Shown here: positions 10,173-19,647 of the stretch, in pieces
Numbering within the stretch: position 1 is the stretch's first letter
Layout: each line of letters begins with the position of its first letter
The notes under the pieces: generated by a model
Seen by the model: the letters and a program-made list of their open reading frames with translations, nothing else
The model's database searches: none
What the model was told of the DNA's origin: nothing
Translations under genes and position numbers: made by a program
Assembly (NCBI RefSeq): GCF_001183965.1
Contig: NZ_LFZV01000001.1
Span: forward strand, 716,942 to 780,941
Direction of reading: 5' to 3'
Length of the DNA stretch: 64,000 bases
Origin: Bacillus sp. FJAT-27916
Lineage (GTDB): Bacteria > Bacillota > Bacilli > Bacillales > Pradoshiaceae

Positions 10173-12590
10173 ATGTTTGATAATAAAGAACAATTTAAGA
10201 AAGCCTTTTTATCCAAGCTAGAAATGTCCGTGGGAAAGAGTTTTGAAGAGACTAGTCTGCAGGACCAATACCACGTGCTAGGCAACATGATTCGCGAATA
10301 TATCAGCAACAATTGGATTAAAACGAATCAAGTATACCGTACGAGCGAAACGAAGCAAGTCTATTATTTATCGATTGAATTCCTCCTTGGGAGAATCATG
10401 GGCAGTAACATCCTCAACCTCGGCATTCATGATGTCGTGGAAGAGGGCCTTGCCGACCTTGGGATAAACCTGGAGGATTTAGAATCGACTGAACCTGATT
10501 CCGCTCTTGGTAATGGAGGACTTGGCCGCTTGGCAGCCTGCTTTATGGATTCCCTTGCTTCACTTGATCTTCCAGGCCATGGCTGCGGCATCCGCTATAA
10601 ATACGGACTGTTTGAACAGAAAATCATTGACGGTGTCCAAGTAGAATATCCGGAGCTATGGCTTCAAAATGGCCAGGTCTGGGAGGTACGTAAATCTGAT
10701 TTGGCTGTTGAAGTCCCGTTTTGGGGAAAGGTTGAATCTTACTATGACGAGGATGGACGGCTTTGCTTCAAACACCGCGATGCAGAACCAATCATGGCCG
10801 TTCCTTATGATATTCCAGTTGTAGGCTATCATACAGAAACGGTGAATACACTTCGTCTATGGAATGCGGAGCCTGCCAATGTTCCATTCCATGATGACAT
10901 CATGCGTTATAAGCGGGAGACAGAAATGGTATCTGAGTTCCTTTATCCCGATGACGCAGAGGACAGTGGTAAGATTCTTCGGCTGAAACAGCAATACTTC
11001 TTAGTGAGGGCAAGTATCGATGCTATTTTAAATACGTTCAGGAAGAAGCAGAAGGATATTAGGCAGCTGCCCGATTATGTATCTATACATATCAATGATA
11101 CACACCCTGTTCTTGCGATTCCTGAACTGATGCGAATCTTACTGGATGAGGAGATGCTTTCGTGGGAAGAGGCTTGGGACATTACGGTTCAAACGTTTTC
11201 TTATACGAATCATACAACTCTTTCAGAGGCATTGGAGAAATGGCCAGTACGCCTGTTCCAGCCGCTCTTGCCTCGCATCTACATGATTGTCCAAGAAATC
11301 AATGAACGCTTCTGTAAGGAGTTGTGGGATAAGTATCCGGGTCAATGGCAGCGAATTGAGGATATGGCGATCATCGCCCATGATCAGGTGAAGATGGCTC
11401 ATTTAGCCTTAGTTGGCACTCATAGCACAAATGGGGTTGCCCATTTACATACGGAGATTTTGAAAAAGCGGGAAATGAATAATTTCTATCAAGTATTCCC
11501 AGAGCGATTTAACAACAAAACGAATGGCATTACGCACCGAAGATGGCTCATTAAATCCAACCCAGCCCTTTCCAATTTGATTACGGAATCAATCGGGGAT
11601 AAATGGATGGTTGACCCTTCATGCTTGAAAGGAGTAGAGTCATTCCAAAATGATGCCGCCTTCTTAGAAAAGCTTGAGAAGGTCAAACATGATAATAAAG
11701 TTAAGCTGGCTGAGCGTATCTTCCAGCAAAATCAGATTAAGGTTAATGTGGACAGCATCTTTGATGTGCAGGTTAAACGTCTTCATGCATATAAACGGCA
11801 ATTATTAAATGTTCTTCATATTATGTATTTGTATAATCGCATGAAGGAAGAGCCGAATTTCCGTCCGCATCCGCGAACCTTTATATTTGGGGCAAAGGCA
11901 TCACCAGGATATTACTATGCGAAGAAAATCATTAAGCTGATTAACACAGTCGCCGAGAAGGTCAATAATGACAAGACAACGAATGATTATTTAAAAGTTG
12001 TTTTCCTTGAGAATTATCGTGTGTCATTGGCAGAGGAAATTTTCCCGGCTTCTGAGGTGAGTGAACAAATCTCTACAGCGAGCAAGGAAGCATCAGGCAC
12101 AGGAAATATGAAATTTATGATGAATGGTGCTTTAACAATCGGAACGATGGATGGAGCAAACGTGGAGATTCATGAACGTGTTGGCAAGGATAATATCTTT
12201 ATCTTCGGTATGACCTCTGATGAAGTTATGAATTATCAAGCCCACGGAGGCTATCATTCTTCGGAATATTATATGCTCGACAGAAGGATCCATGAAGCAG
12301 TCAACCAGCTTGTGAACGGTTTCTTCCCGAACACAAATGGCATGTTTGACATGATTTATGATTCCTTGCTGATTGAGAATGATCAATACTTTGTTCTCCG
12401 TGACTTTGATTCGTATGCGAAGACACAGGAAATGGTCTCAAAAGCCTATGAAGATAAGAAGAAGTGGAATCAGTCAAGCGTAGTTAATATCGCTAACTCA
12501 GGATTCTTCTCAAGTGACAGAACAATCTCTGAGTATGCAGATAATATCTGGCATATTAAGCCTGTGAATTCTCCAATTATACAAGCTTAA
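10173..12590 (+). CDS. glgP: Glycogen phosphorylase GlgP
   Basis: GT35 phosphorylase that releases glucose-1-phosphate from glycogen chain ends. The PLP-attachment segment GTGNMKFMMNGALTIG holds the lysine (K647) that carries the cofactor. Other family blocks such as LGNGGLGRLAACFMDS and the KRLHAYKRQ region are present. Length 805 fits the bacterial family. ATG start 16 nt after the glgA stop. Last gene of the operon, followed directly by a terminator. Confidence 0.96.
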   Translation: MFDNKEQFKKAFLSKLEMSVGKSFEETSLQDQYHVLGNMIREYISNNWIKTNQVYRTSETKQVYYLSIEFLLGRIMGSNILNLGIHDVVEEGLADLGINLEDLESTEPDSALGNGGLGRLAACFMDSLASLDLPGHGCGIRYKYGLFEQKIIDGVQVEYPELWLQNGQVWEVRKSDLAVEVPFWGKVESYYDEDGRLCFKHRDAEPIMAVPYDIPVVGYHTETVNTLRLWNAEPANVPFHDDIMRYKRETEMVSEFLYPDDAEDSGKILRLKQQYFLVRASIDAILNTFRKKQKDIRQLPDYVSIHINDTHPVLAIPELMRILLDEEMLSWEEAWDITVQTFSYTNHTTLSEALEKWPVRLFQPLLPRIYMIVQEINERFCKELWDKYPGQWQRIEDMAIIAHDQVKMAHLALVGTHSTNGVAHLHTEILKKREMNNFYQVFPERFNNKTNGITHRRWLIKSNPALSNLITESIGDKWMVDPSCLKGVESFQNDAAFLEKLEKVKHDNKVKLAERIFQQNQIKVNVDSIFDVQVKRLHAYKRQLLNVLHIMYLYNRMKEEPNFRPHPRTFIFGAKASPGYYYAKKIIKLINTVAEKVNNDKTTNDYLKVVFLENYRVSLAEEIFPASEVSEQISTASKEASGTGNMKFMMNGALTIGTMDGANVEIHERVGKDNIFIFGMTSDEVMNYQAHGGYHSSEYYMLDRRIHEAVNQLVNGFFPNTNGMFDMIYDSLLIENDQYFVLRDFDSYAKTQEMVSKAYEDKKKWNQSSVVNIANSGFFSSDRTISEYADNIWHIKPVNSPIIQA

Positions 12591-12598
12591 AGAAGTTG

Positions 12599-12625
12599 AG
12601 CAAGCCCGATTTCGGGCTTGCTTTT
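12599..12625 (+). terminator. Terminator of the glg operon
   Basis: Ten-pair stem GCAAGCCCGA / TCGGGCTTGC with a TT loop, followed by TTTTC. It sits between the convergent glgP and yteA genes. Confidence 0.88.
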
Positions 12626-12626
12626 C

Positions 12627-13382
12627 TTATTTCTTCTTATCAGTTACATAGCTGTCCTCTTTACGGTATGGAATATCACCGAGTGGCGATTCGATTCCTT
12701 CTTCGTCCAATTCTTCCTCATAAGCCTCAAGCTCCTCATTCCGGTAAACGGTGCGTTCACCATCTGGGCCGTTGCCGACAAAGTCCTCTATGTCATTCGG
12801 AGAATCACCTGATCGGTCTTCCTCTGGATACATATCGTCATACTCGCCGCTGTTATTGGCCATGTCGGACGGTGTTTCAGATGTTCCGTACCGAGCAGCA
12901 TCCCCGAAGCTGTCACGGTAATCCTCGATTCGCGGGTCATAGGTGCGCTGCATGGAATCCTTTCTAGGGTCCTTGATTATACTTTCCTCGCTTGGCCGTT
13001 TTTCATCGGAGCGCCGGTCTGCGGCCTCTGCATGCTCTATGCAATAAAGGGTATTCGGAATGGCCTCCAGTCGTTCGAAAGGAATCTCCTGTCCGCATTC
13101 CCGGCATTTCCCGTAGGTCCCCTCATCAATGGCCTTTAATGCATCATCAATTCGATTTACTTGCTCTTCTTCATGAACATGAAGTGCGATATCCTTCTCC
13201 CGCTCAAATAATTCAGTTCCGAGGTCTGCAGGGTGATTATCATAGGCTGATAGCTCACTGACAGAATCTCGCTCGCTTAAATCCATACGGGAGTTCTTCC
13301 CGGACTGAATCTTTTCCAAGAGTTCAGATTTTTGGTCTTCCAATCTATCTTTCAACTGATTGATTTGGTCCTTTGAAATCAT
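12627..13382 (-). CDS. yteA: YteA, TraR/DksA-type zinc-finger protein
   Basis: A 251-residue acidic protein with an N-terminal coiled coil (about 3-30) and a DksA/TraR-like finger at 93-117: C93, C96, C114 and H117 in place of a fourth cysteine. The LGTELFEREKDIAL block is typical of the Bacillus YteA/YocK family, thought to act on RNA polymerase or in spores; its exact role is not settled. The C-terminal 100 residues are acidic and low complexity. In B. subtilis the gene also lies between glg and men genes. Confidence 0.8.
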   Translation of the reverse strand: MISKDQINQLKDRLEDQKSELLEKIQSGKNSRMDLSERDSVSELSAYDNHPADLGTELFEREKDIALHVHEEEQVNRIDDALKAIDEGTYGKCRECGQEIPFERLEAIPNTLYCIEHAEAADRRSDEKRPSEESIIKDPRKDSMQRTYDPRIEDYRDSFGDAARYGTSETPSDMANNSGEYDDMYPEEDRSGDSPNDIEDFVGNGPDGERTVYRNEELEAYEEELDEEGIESPLGDIPYRKEDSYVTDKKK

Positions 13383-13504
13383 ATTCTCACGTCCTTCTCG
13401 TATTTTATCAGATATATTTGGCAGATTATGTGTTAGTAGCCTGTATCATACAATACCCTGCGAGAATCGAAGGAAACCTTGCAGACTAAAAGAAAAAGAC
13501 CTCC

Positions 13505-13512
13505 CTATATGA
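13505..13512. repeat. Target site duplication, left copy
   Basis: CTATATGA, repeated at 15206-15213 on the other side of the IS. Confidence 0.85.
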
Positions 13513-13562
13513 GAGGGCACTGAAAAACTTCGTTTTTTTCATAAGTTAAGTCGACAAACATA

Positions 13563-13608
13563 AAAAAGACGGCTCAAGTTCAGAATATGAATTTTTGAGC
13601 CGTCTTTT
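13563..13608 (-). terminator. Terminator downstream of the transposase
   Basis: 14-bp stem AAAAGACGGCTCAA / TTGAGCCGTCTTTT with an 18-nt loop and a T run on the minus strand. It ends transposase transcription before the left IS end. Confidence 0.85.
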
Positions 13609-13638
13609 ATTATTTTTAAGGGATATATTCCATCCCTT

Positions 13639-15090
13639 TTAGTTCAATAGGGTCAATATCCGTTTCACATTTACGGCGAAAATAGCCATAGCCCCTTGTA
13701 ATTGCATACCAATCAGACCCGAGGAATTGGCTACATCATACCCGTGTCTGTGTTTTAATTCACTATTCTTTGCCTCAATTTTATACCGTTCTTTCGATTT
13801 CTCTTTAAAATACTCACTTTCTTGGAATTGTATCTGTTCCGTGTGTACATTTGATTTGATGCTTACGGAATAACTCTTGGTTTTGGCTCCTTCCTTATAG
13901 CACCCGTCTCTAAAAGGACAGACTTTACATTTTTCCACATCAAAATAATAGGTATCAACTTGATTTTTGCTGCCCCCTTTTTTTCCTTGCCGAGCCTTTC
14001 GTATGGCCATATGACCAGCTTTACAGACATACATTCCAGCGTCTTTATTAAAATCAAAAACATCTTCGCTTTTACGCGTCCCTTGCGTTACCGCTGGATT
14101 TAACTTAGCCACAAGCATCATTTCACTTTTATTCGCATACTCGATATTTCCCTTTTCAGAATAGGCGGCATCACCAATGACGGTTTGAATGTCCATGCCG
14201 GCTTTTTGACTCTTCTCAATCAGCGATTTCAATTGCTTTCCATCGTTCTTTTCGCCAGTTGTAATAACGGCGGCCGTAATAATACGTTCTTCGCTCATGG
14301 CAAGATGTGTTTTGTAACCGAAAAAGGAAGAGTCAGCTGATTTATGCCCAACTCGTGCGTCTGGATCCTTGGATAATTGGAGCTGGTCATTTATATCCTC
14401 AATGGTTTCCTTCAGTACATTTATTTTTTCCTTGACTTTAGGATACTCTTGTAGGACTTCATTCTTTTCAATCACCTCGATAAGCTTTTGGCTATAGCTC
14501 ACCTCATCCTCTAAGACCTCTGTCTTGGACTTGGCTGGCAGTTGATTTTTTATCTGTTCATCCACTTGATAAACGGCTTTTCGAAGCAGCTTTGATTTCT
14601 CTGCCAACAGCTCTTTAGGCGTCTTTTGGTTATATCTAGCCTTGGAATGGGTGGAATCAACGATGATAGAATGGCTTTTAATGATTTCCTTTTCAATGGC
14701 GATTTCGACCGTTTTATTGATAAGCAAGTCCAAAAGATTAAGATCTTTTAAACGGAGCTTACGGAATTTCGTTAAAGAACTAGGATCTATGACATCATCC
14801 TCAGGAGACAGGTCTAAAAAATATTTGAACGACATATCGTACCGTGAGCGTTCCACGATGTCCACATCTGATAAGTCATAAATGGCTTTTAGCAATAGAT
14901 ACTTAAACATTCGGATGGGGTGAACGGCATTCCGTCCATTGTCATGACAATAATGGTCTTTCAGTTCATCATATACGAAGGAAAAATCAATAAGCTCATT
15001 GATTCTTCGAAGAATATTATCGTTAGGAACTATTAAATCGTAAAGAGCCGAATAAGGACTTAAGTTCATAGACAGTTGACGTTGAATCAT
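13639..15090 (-). CDS. IS1182-family DDE transposase
   Basis: A 483-residue transposase. The N-terminal block (PNDNILRRINELIDF, then VHPIRMFKYLLLKAIYDLSD) is typical of IS1182. Likely DDE residues are D in IVDSTHSKARYN, D in VIGDAAYSEKG and E in KIEAKNSELKHRHG near the C terminus. A CPFRDGCYK cysteine segment precedes the last part. I chose the ATG at 15090 because it follows GGGTGT and matches the family start; the longer frame to 15252 reads through the inverted repeat. No stop or frameshift, so it is probably active. Confidence 0.92.
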   Translation of the reverse strand: MIQRQLSMNLSPYSALYDLIVPNDNILRRINELIDFSFVYDELKDHYCHDNGRNAVHPIRMFKYLLLKAIYDLSDVDIVERSRYDMSFKYFLDLSPEDDVIDPSSLTKFRKLRLKDLNLLDLLINKTVEIAIEKEIIKSHSIIVDSTHSKARYNQKTPKELLAEKSKLLRKAVYQVDEQIKNQLPAKSKTEVLEDEVSYSQKLIEVIEKNEVLQEYPKVKEKINVLKETIEDINDQLQLSKDPDARVGHKSADSSFFGYKTHLAMSEERIITAAVITTGEKNDGKQLKSLIEKSQKAGMDIQTVIGDAAYSEKGNIEYANKSEMMLVAKLNPAVTQGTRKSEDVFDFNKDAGMYVCKAGHMAIRKARQGKKGGSKNQVDTYYFDVEKCKVCPFRDGCYKEGAKTKSYSVSIKSNVHTEQIQFQESEYFKEKSKERYKIEAKNSELKHRHGYDVANSSGLIGMQLQGAMAIFAVNVKRILTLLN

Positions 15091-15130
15091 CGTTACACCC
15101 ACTTTTTTGTGATAAGGTAAGAATTCGACA

Positions 15131-15174
15131 AAAAAGCCCCTGTTCCTTCCATAGATTGAAGGAACAGGGGCTTT
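15131..15174 (-). terminator. Inward-facing terminator at the right end of the IS
   Basis: A 17-bp perfect stem (arms 15133-15149 and 15158-15174) with an 8-nt loop, followed on the minus strand by TTTTTTG. It lies between the right inverted repeat and the transposase start and would stop transcripts entering from menA. Confidence 0.85.
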
Positions 15175-15205
15175 AGTAAGATTTAAGGACTTTTTCAGTG
15201 CCCTC

Positions 15206-15213
15206 CTATATGA
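15206..15213. repeat. Target site duplication, right copy
   Basis: CTATATGA, direct repeat of 13505-13512. Confidence 0.85.
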
Positions 15214-15235
15214 GGAGATCTTTCTTGTATGTCGG

Positions 15236-16171
15236 CTATAAGATGAAGCCAATCAGCATGCCAAGTGCGAACAAAAGGCCATAGAAGGTGTTGGTTTGGC
15301 CGGTTGCTTTCATCGCGGGCATCATCTCATGCGGAGCCAGTTTACCCTTAAAGCCTTTGACTGCCTTCACTGCCTTTGGAATACTGAGAAGAACGAGCAA
15401 TGTCCATGCAGAGGTTATCCCGAGAGCAATTAAGACAAATGCCCAAATATAGGAGATGACAAACATGGAGGCTAAGAGAATGACTGCCTTGTCATGACCA
15501 ATTAAGATGGCAATTGTCCTGCGGCCGCCTTTTTGGTCTCCGATACGATCACGGATATTATTGGACAGCATAATAGCCCCGACTGTTAAGAAGAATGGCA
15601 CCGTAATCAGCCAAGCATCATACGTAACGGCTCCAACTTGTATGAAGAAGGAGATGATGATGATTAACGCGCCCATGAAAAAGCCTGATGTCAGCTCGCC
15701 TAGTGGCGTGTAGGCAATTGGGAATGGCCCGCCGGTATAGAAATAGCCCATAGACATGGATAAAAGGCCAATTACGACAAGCCACCAGCTGCTGTTGGCG
15801 CAAATATAGGCTCCTAGCAGGATGGAAATTCCGTATAAGGATAAAGCCAAAGTCAGAATGGCTTTTGGAGAAATTCCTTCCCGAACGATGCCGCCGCCGA
15901 TTCCAATGGATTCCTCCGTATCAAGGCCGCGCTTGAAATCGTAATATTCATTGAACAGATTGGTCGCGATTTGGATGAGCAGGGCGGCTGCCAGCATCGC
16001 GAAAAATAGCCCCCAGTGAAGAGATTCAACATGCTGATGGGCCAGGGCTGTTCCGACTAATACTGGCGTGAAGCCGGCTGTTAAAGTATGAGGTCTCGTT
16101 AATTTCCACCATACACGCCAGTCTTTCTTTCGGTAGTGAATCTTCTCGGTTTTGGTCGAGAGATGTTCCAT
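15236..16171 (-). CDS. menA: 1,4-dihydroxy-2-naphthoate polyprenyltransferase MenA
   Basis: UbiA-family membrane enzyme that joins a polyprenyl chain to DHNA, making demethylmenaquinone. The prenyl-diphosphate/Mg motif NLFNEYYDFKRGLD is near residue 70 and a second acidic motif NNIRDRIGDQKGGR near 205; about eight hydrophobic segments are visible. The ATG at 16171 follows AAAGGAG with 9 nt of spacing, giving 311 residues; the 18 codons upstream in frame have no such site. It is divergent from menFDHBE, as in B. subtilis, and its terminator is interrupted by the IS. Confidence 0.95.
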   Translation of the reverse strand: MEHLSTKTEKIHYRKKDWRVWWKLTRPHTLTAGFTPVLVGTALAHQHVESLHWGLFFAMLAAALLIQIATNLFNEYYDFKRGLDTEESIGIGGGIVREGISPKAILTLALSLYGISILLGAYICANSSWWLVVIGLLSMSMGYFYTGGPFPIAYTPLGELTSGFFMGALIIIISFFIQVGAVTYDAWLITVPFFLTVGAIMLSNNIRDRIGDQKGGRRTIAILIGHDKAVILLASMFVISYIWAFVLIALGITSAWTLLVLLSIPKAVKAVKGFKGKLAPHEMMPAMKATGQTNTFYGLLFALGMLIGFIL

Positions 16172-16418
16172 AATGGTAAACTCCTTTACGCTAAAAATAA
16201 CTAGGGAACGATGGCAAGGAAACATGATAAACTAATTATAAATTCCATTTAATCTAATAGTTCATATTTGAAGCATTACCCCATCCACTATAATATACTA
16301 AAAATAGTGTAGAGAAACGGCGGGGGAAGTGTCAATGTTTTTATAGCGTCTGTTCTCTTTTGGATGGAAGGGCTTTTCTTAGTAGAAATGAAAAGCAAAT
16401 CATCCTGTTATACAAAAA

Positions 16419-16448
16419 TTGACAGGTTAAAATGTGCGGGTGTATCTT
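16419..16448 (+). promoter_or_regulatory. Candidate promoter of menFDHBE
   Basis: TTGACA (16419-16424), 18 nt, TATCTT (16443-16448), about 40 nt upstream of menF. The rest of the 315-nt menA-menF spacer shows nothing else that I recognise. Confidence 0.5.
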
Positions 16449-16486
16449 TAAGAAAGCTTATGGATACAGGACCGGGGGGGATTTGA

Positions 16487-17896
16487 ATGGCAATACAGCA
16501 AATAACAGATATGAAACATCGATTGGCTGAAACAATGAAGACTGTGAGGCAGACGAAGAAGGCTGTCCTTTTTAGTCATGTGGAAGCTGTGGCCGCTATG
16601 AAACCATTGCAAATCTATCAAACTAGCGGTCATTCATATAAAGGAGAACGCTTTTATTGGAGAGATTCTGCAGGTGATCTTGCTCTTTGCGGAATGGGGA
16701 TTGCTGCAAAGCTCAAGCCTGACCGTATTGGCAGGAACCGTTTTACCCAAGTTCGTGAGCAATGGGAAGCGCTTTTGAGCAAAGCATCGATGAATACCGG
16801 CTTACATGAGGCGGCTACAGGACCGCTCTTATTTGGCGGTTTTTCCTTTGTGGAGGGAGAGAAGGCCTCCAGTGGTTTGTGGGAGGACCTCGAAGATTAT
16901 CTATTTTACTTGCCTCGTTTTTTGCTGACTGAAAGTGCTCATGGAGTTTTTCTTACTTCGACAAAATTAATCACAGATGACTGTGAGGACCATATGATAG
17001 AAGAATTTCTAAGAGAAAGAGAACAGCTTTTATCGCTGCCTCCATTAATGGGAGCTTCTATTCCTGCTGTCTCTCAATTTGAAGAGAAGAATGCAGGGCG
17101 CTGGAAGAAGTCAATTGAACAGTCTGTGGAGGATATTCGCGCAGGGCTAATGGACAAGATTGTCCTTGCACGTGAATTAGATCTTCACTTTGAAGGAGCA
17201 GTACCGAGCGGGACAGTCCTTCAGAATTTAACGGAACAGCAGCCGGCAAGCTTTATCTTTGGATTAGAGTCCGGCAGCTCTTGCTTTCTTGGGGCCTCAC
17301 CTGAGCGCCTGATCAAGAAAGAGGGTAAACAAGTATTCTCCGCCTGTTTAGCTGGTTCTACGAAAAGGGGCAGTGATGTTCATTCAGATGAACGCTTAGG
17401 AATGGAGCTATTGAATGATGAGAAGAATCGGTCTGAGCATGAATTCGTCGTCAGCATGATGAGGAAGGCAATGGAAGAGCAGTGTCTCGATTTGCATATT
17501 CCACAGGAACCGATTCTTATGAAGCTGGCGAACATCCAGCATCTTTACACACCTGTTAAAGGAACAGCACTGCCGAAGTCTTCAATCTTGGATTTTGTGG
17601 AATTATTGCATCCAACACCAGCGCTCGGCGGATCACCGAGGAAGGTGGCACTGCAGAAGATAGGTGAGTATGAGGAGATGGATCGAGGATTTTACTCTGC
17701 TCCTGTTGGATGGATGGATAGGGAAGGAAACGGAGATTTCGCCGTTGGTATCCGCTCTGGTCTTTTGAAGGGGAATCAAGCTTGCCTATTTGCAGGCTGC
17801 GGGATTGTCGAAGGCTCAGACCCAGAGAGCGAGTTCACGGAAACGAGAGTGAAATTTAAGCCGATGCTCAATGCTTTAGGAGGATTAACGTTATGA
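16487..17896 (+). CDS. menF: Isochorismate synthase MenF
   Basis: Converts chorismate to isochorismate, the first step of menaquinone synthesis. The C-terminal chorismate-binding domain (about 205-465) shows DKIVLAREL, FLGASPERL, the STKRG segment and the final GCGIVEGSDPESE block. The ATG at 16487 follows a run of seven G; an upstream ATG at 16460 is in frame but stops after eight codons. Stop and menD start overlap as ATGA. Length 469 is usual for the Bacillus enzyme. Confidence 0.95.
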   Translation: MAIQQITDMKHRLAETMKTVRQTKKAVLFSHVEAVAAMKPLQIYQTSGHSYKGERFYWRDSAGDLALCGMGIAAKLKPDRIGRNRFTQVREQWEALLSKASMNTGLHEAATGPLLFGGFSFVEGEKASSGLWEDLEDYLFYLPRFLLTESAHGVFLTSTKLITDDCEDHMIEEFLREREQLLSLPPLMGASIPAVSQFEEKNAGRWKKSIEQSVEDIRAGLMDKIVLARELDLHFEGAVPSGTVLQNLTEQQPASFIFGLESGSSCFLGASPERLIKKEGKQVFSACLAGSTKRGSDVHSDERLGMELLNDEKNRSEHEFVVSMMRKAMEEQCLDLHIPQEPILMKLANIQHLYTPVKGTALPKSSILDFVELLHPTPALGGSPRKVALQKIGEYEEMDRGFYSAPVGWMDREGNGDFAVGIRSGLLKGNQACLFAGCGIVEGSDPESEFTETRVKFKPMLNALGGLTL

Positions 17897-19647
17897 AACA
17901 TCAAGAGGTTTTAACAGCCTATATTGCATCCTTTGTTGATGAATTGACTGCCTGCGGTGTCAGGGATGTAGTCATTAGCCCCGGCTCAAGGTCTACTCCG
18001 GTTGCTTACTGTATGGCAGAGCATGAAGAGATGCGTGTTCATGTAAATATTGATGAACGTTCTGCTGCTTTTTTCGCACTTGGCATGGCCAAGGAGAAAA
18101 GGAGCCCTGTCGCAATTTTATGTACGTCAGGAACAGCCGCAGCCAATTATTATCCAGCTATTGTCGAAGCCCATTATGCAAGGGTGCCATTGATTGTTCT
18201 TACGGCAGACAGGCCGCATGAATTAAGAGAGATAGGTGCTCCCCAGGCCATTGATCAGCTTCATTTATACGGACAGCATGTGAAATGGTTTGTAGAAATG
18301 TCCCTTCCTGATTCAGCAGTATCAATGCTCCATTATGCAAGGACTGTTGCGGCTCGGGCAGCTGGTACTGCGGCTCTCGCACCGGCTGGGCCAGTTCATA
18401 TCAATATTCCGCTTCGTGAACCGCTGATTCCAAATTTATCAGAGATGAAGAAATGGGTAAGAGCAAGCGAAGAGAGTCGGGCAAGCATTGATGTTCGGCA
18501 GGGGAGTGCGATGCTCACGGCTGCACAGTTCGCTGATTGCCTAGAAGTCATTAAACAGTCTAAGCGTGGACTGATTATTTGCGGATCAATAGATCAGCCC
18601 GGATTTGATCATGCGGTCTTCCAACTTTCAAGAAAAACCGGTTTTCCGATTATTGCCGATCCTTTATCACAGCTTAGGGGAAGCAGTGAGGGTTCTGAAG
18701 AAATAATTGAAACCTATGACACTTTCTTGAAGGATTCGTCTTTATTCGAGCTTCTGAAACCGGATTTAATTATCCGGTTTGGTTCTATGCCGGTTTCTAA
18801 GCCGCTGCTCTTATTTATTAAGGCAATGGAGCGGGTTAATCACCTTGTTATTGATGGCGGTTTAGGATGGCGAGAACCGACAGGAATGGGTACACATATG
18901 CTGTATTGTGATGAAAGGGCTTTTTGTGAACAAATCTCAGCTGAACTGGAGTTTGATTTCAATCTAGAGTGGCATTCAATGTGGAAAGATACAGACCAGG
19001 CCGTAAAACAGCAGCTTCATTACATACATGATGAGACAGTTATTCAGGAGGGCAAGCTTTTCGCTAAGCTTAACAGCTTACTGCCGCATGGAGCGAATTT
19101 AGTGGTGGGAAACAGCATGCCGATAAGAAATGTAGATACGTTCTTCCATGATTCTCATAAAGAGATCCGTATTTTTGCCAATAGGGGTGCCAATGGAATT
19201 GATGGAACAGTTTCCACGGCTCTTGGTATTGCTGCATCATCAGATAGGCCTACGGTGCTGACTCTTGGAGATTTAAGTTTTTTCCATGATATGAATGGGT
19301 TTCTTGCCGCAAAGATGTATGGATTAAACCTTCTCGTACTTGTCATCAATAATGACGGGGGAGGCATATTCTCCTTCTTGCCGCAGGCAGAGGAGGAACG
19401 GCACTTTGAAGAACTATTTGGCACTCCTCATGGGCTGAGCTTTGAACATACGGCTGCTTTATATGGTGCCGGCTATGTTTGTCCAGCGACATGGGAGGAA
19501 GTAGATGAAGCCCTTCACAGCTGGTCGGAAAGTCCAGATTTCCGCATTGTAGAGATGAAGACAAATCGACAACATGATGTAGATGCCTATCGGGAATTGG
19601 TGAAAGGTGTTTCCCGGGAAATAAGAGTGCTGCATCATGTTGATTGA
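17893..19647 (+). CDS. menD: SEPHCHC synthase MenD
   Basis: Thiamine-diphosphate enzyme that joins isochorismate and 2-oxoglutarate to give SEPHCHC. The N-terminal substrate block reads DVVISPGSRSTPVAY; the cofactor-activating glutamate region and the C-terminal ThDP/Mg motif (LGDLSFFHDMNGF, then NNDGGGIF) are present. Length 584 matches the family. Starts 4 nt inside menF and overlaps menH by 11 nt. Confidence 0.95.
   Translation: MKHQEVLTAYIASFVDELTACGVRDVVISPGSRSTPVAYCMAEHEEMRVHVNIDERSAAFFALGMAKEKRSPVAILCTSGTAAANYYPAIVEAHYARVPLIVLTADRPHELREIGAPQAIDQLHLYGQHVKWFVEMSLPDSAVSMLHYARTVAARAAGTAALAPAGPVHINIPLREPLIPNLSEMKKWVRASEESRASIDVRQGSAMLTAAQFADCLEVIKQSKRGLIICGSIDQPGFDHAVFQLSRKTGFPIIADPLSQLRGSSEGSEEIIETYDTFLKDSSLFELLKPDLIIRFGSMPVSKPLLLFIKAMERVNHLVIDGGLGWREPTGMGTHMLYCDERAFCEQISAELEFDFNLEWHSMWKDTDQAVKQQLHYIHDETVIQEGKLFAKLNSLLPHGANLVVGNSMPIRNVDTFFHDSHKEIRIFANRGANGIDGTVSTALGIAASSDRPTVLTLGDLSFFHDMNGFLAAKMYGLNLLVLVINNDGGGIFSFLPQAEEERHFEELFGTPHGLSFEHTAALYGAGYVCPATWEEVDEALHSWSESPDFRIVEMKTNRQHDVDAYRELVKGVSREIRVLHHVD

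Larger units (their letters stand above)
13513..15205 (-). mobile_element. IS1182-family insertion sequence, 1693 bp
   Basis: Flanked by an 8-bp direct repeat and bounded by 15-bp perfect inverted repeats: GAGGGCACTGAAAAA at 13513-13527 and its complement at 15191-15205. It carries one intact transposase gene on the minus strand and an internal hairpin terminator near each end. The perfect ends, intact gene and intact target duplication suggest a recent insertion. Confidence 0.92.
13495..15223 (-). other. menA terminator split by an IS insertion
   Basis: Removing the IS and one target copy restores a minus-strand terminator: stem arms at 13495-13504 (AAAGACCTCC) and 15214-15223 (GGAGATCTTT) pair over 10 positions with one G-U, and a T-rich tract follows on the minus strand. 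The 8-nt loop is exactly the duplicated target. Confidence 0.8.
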
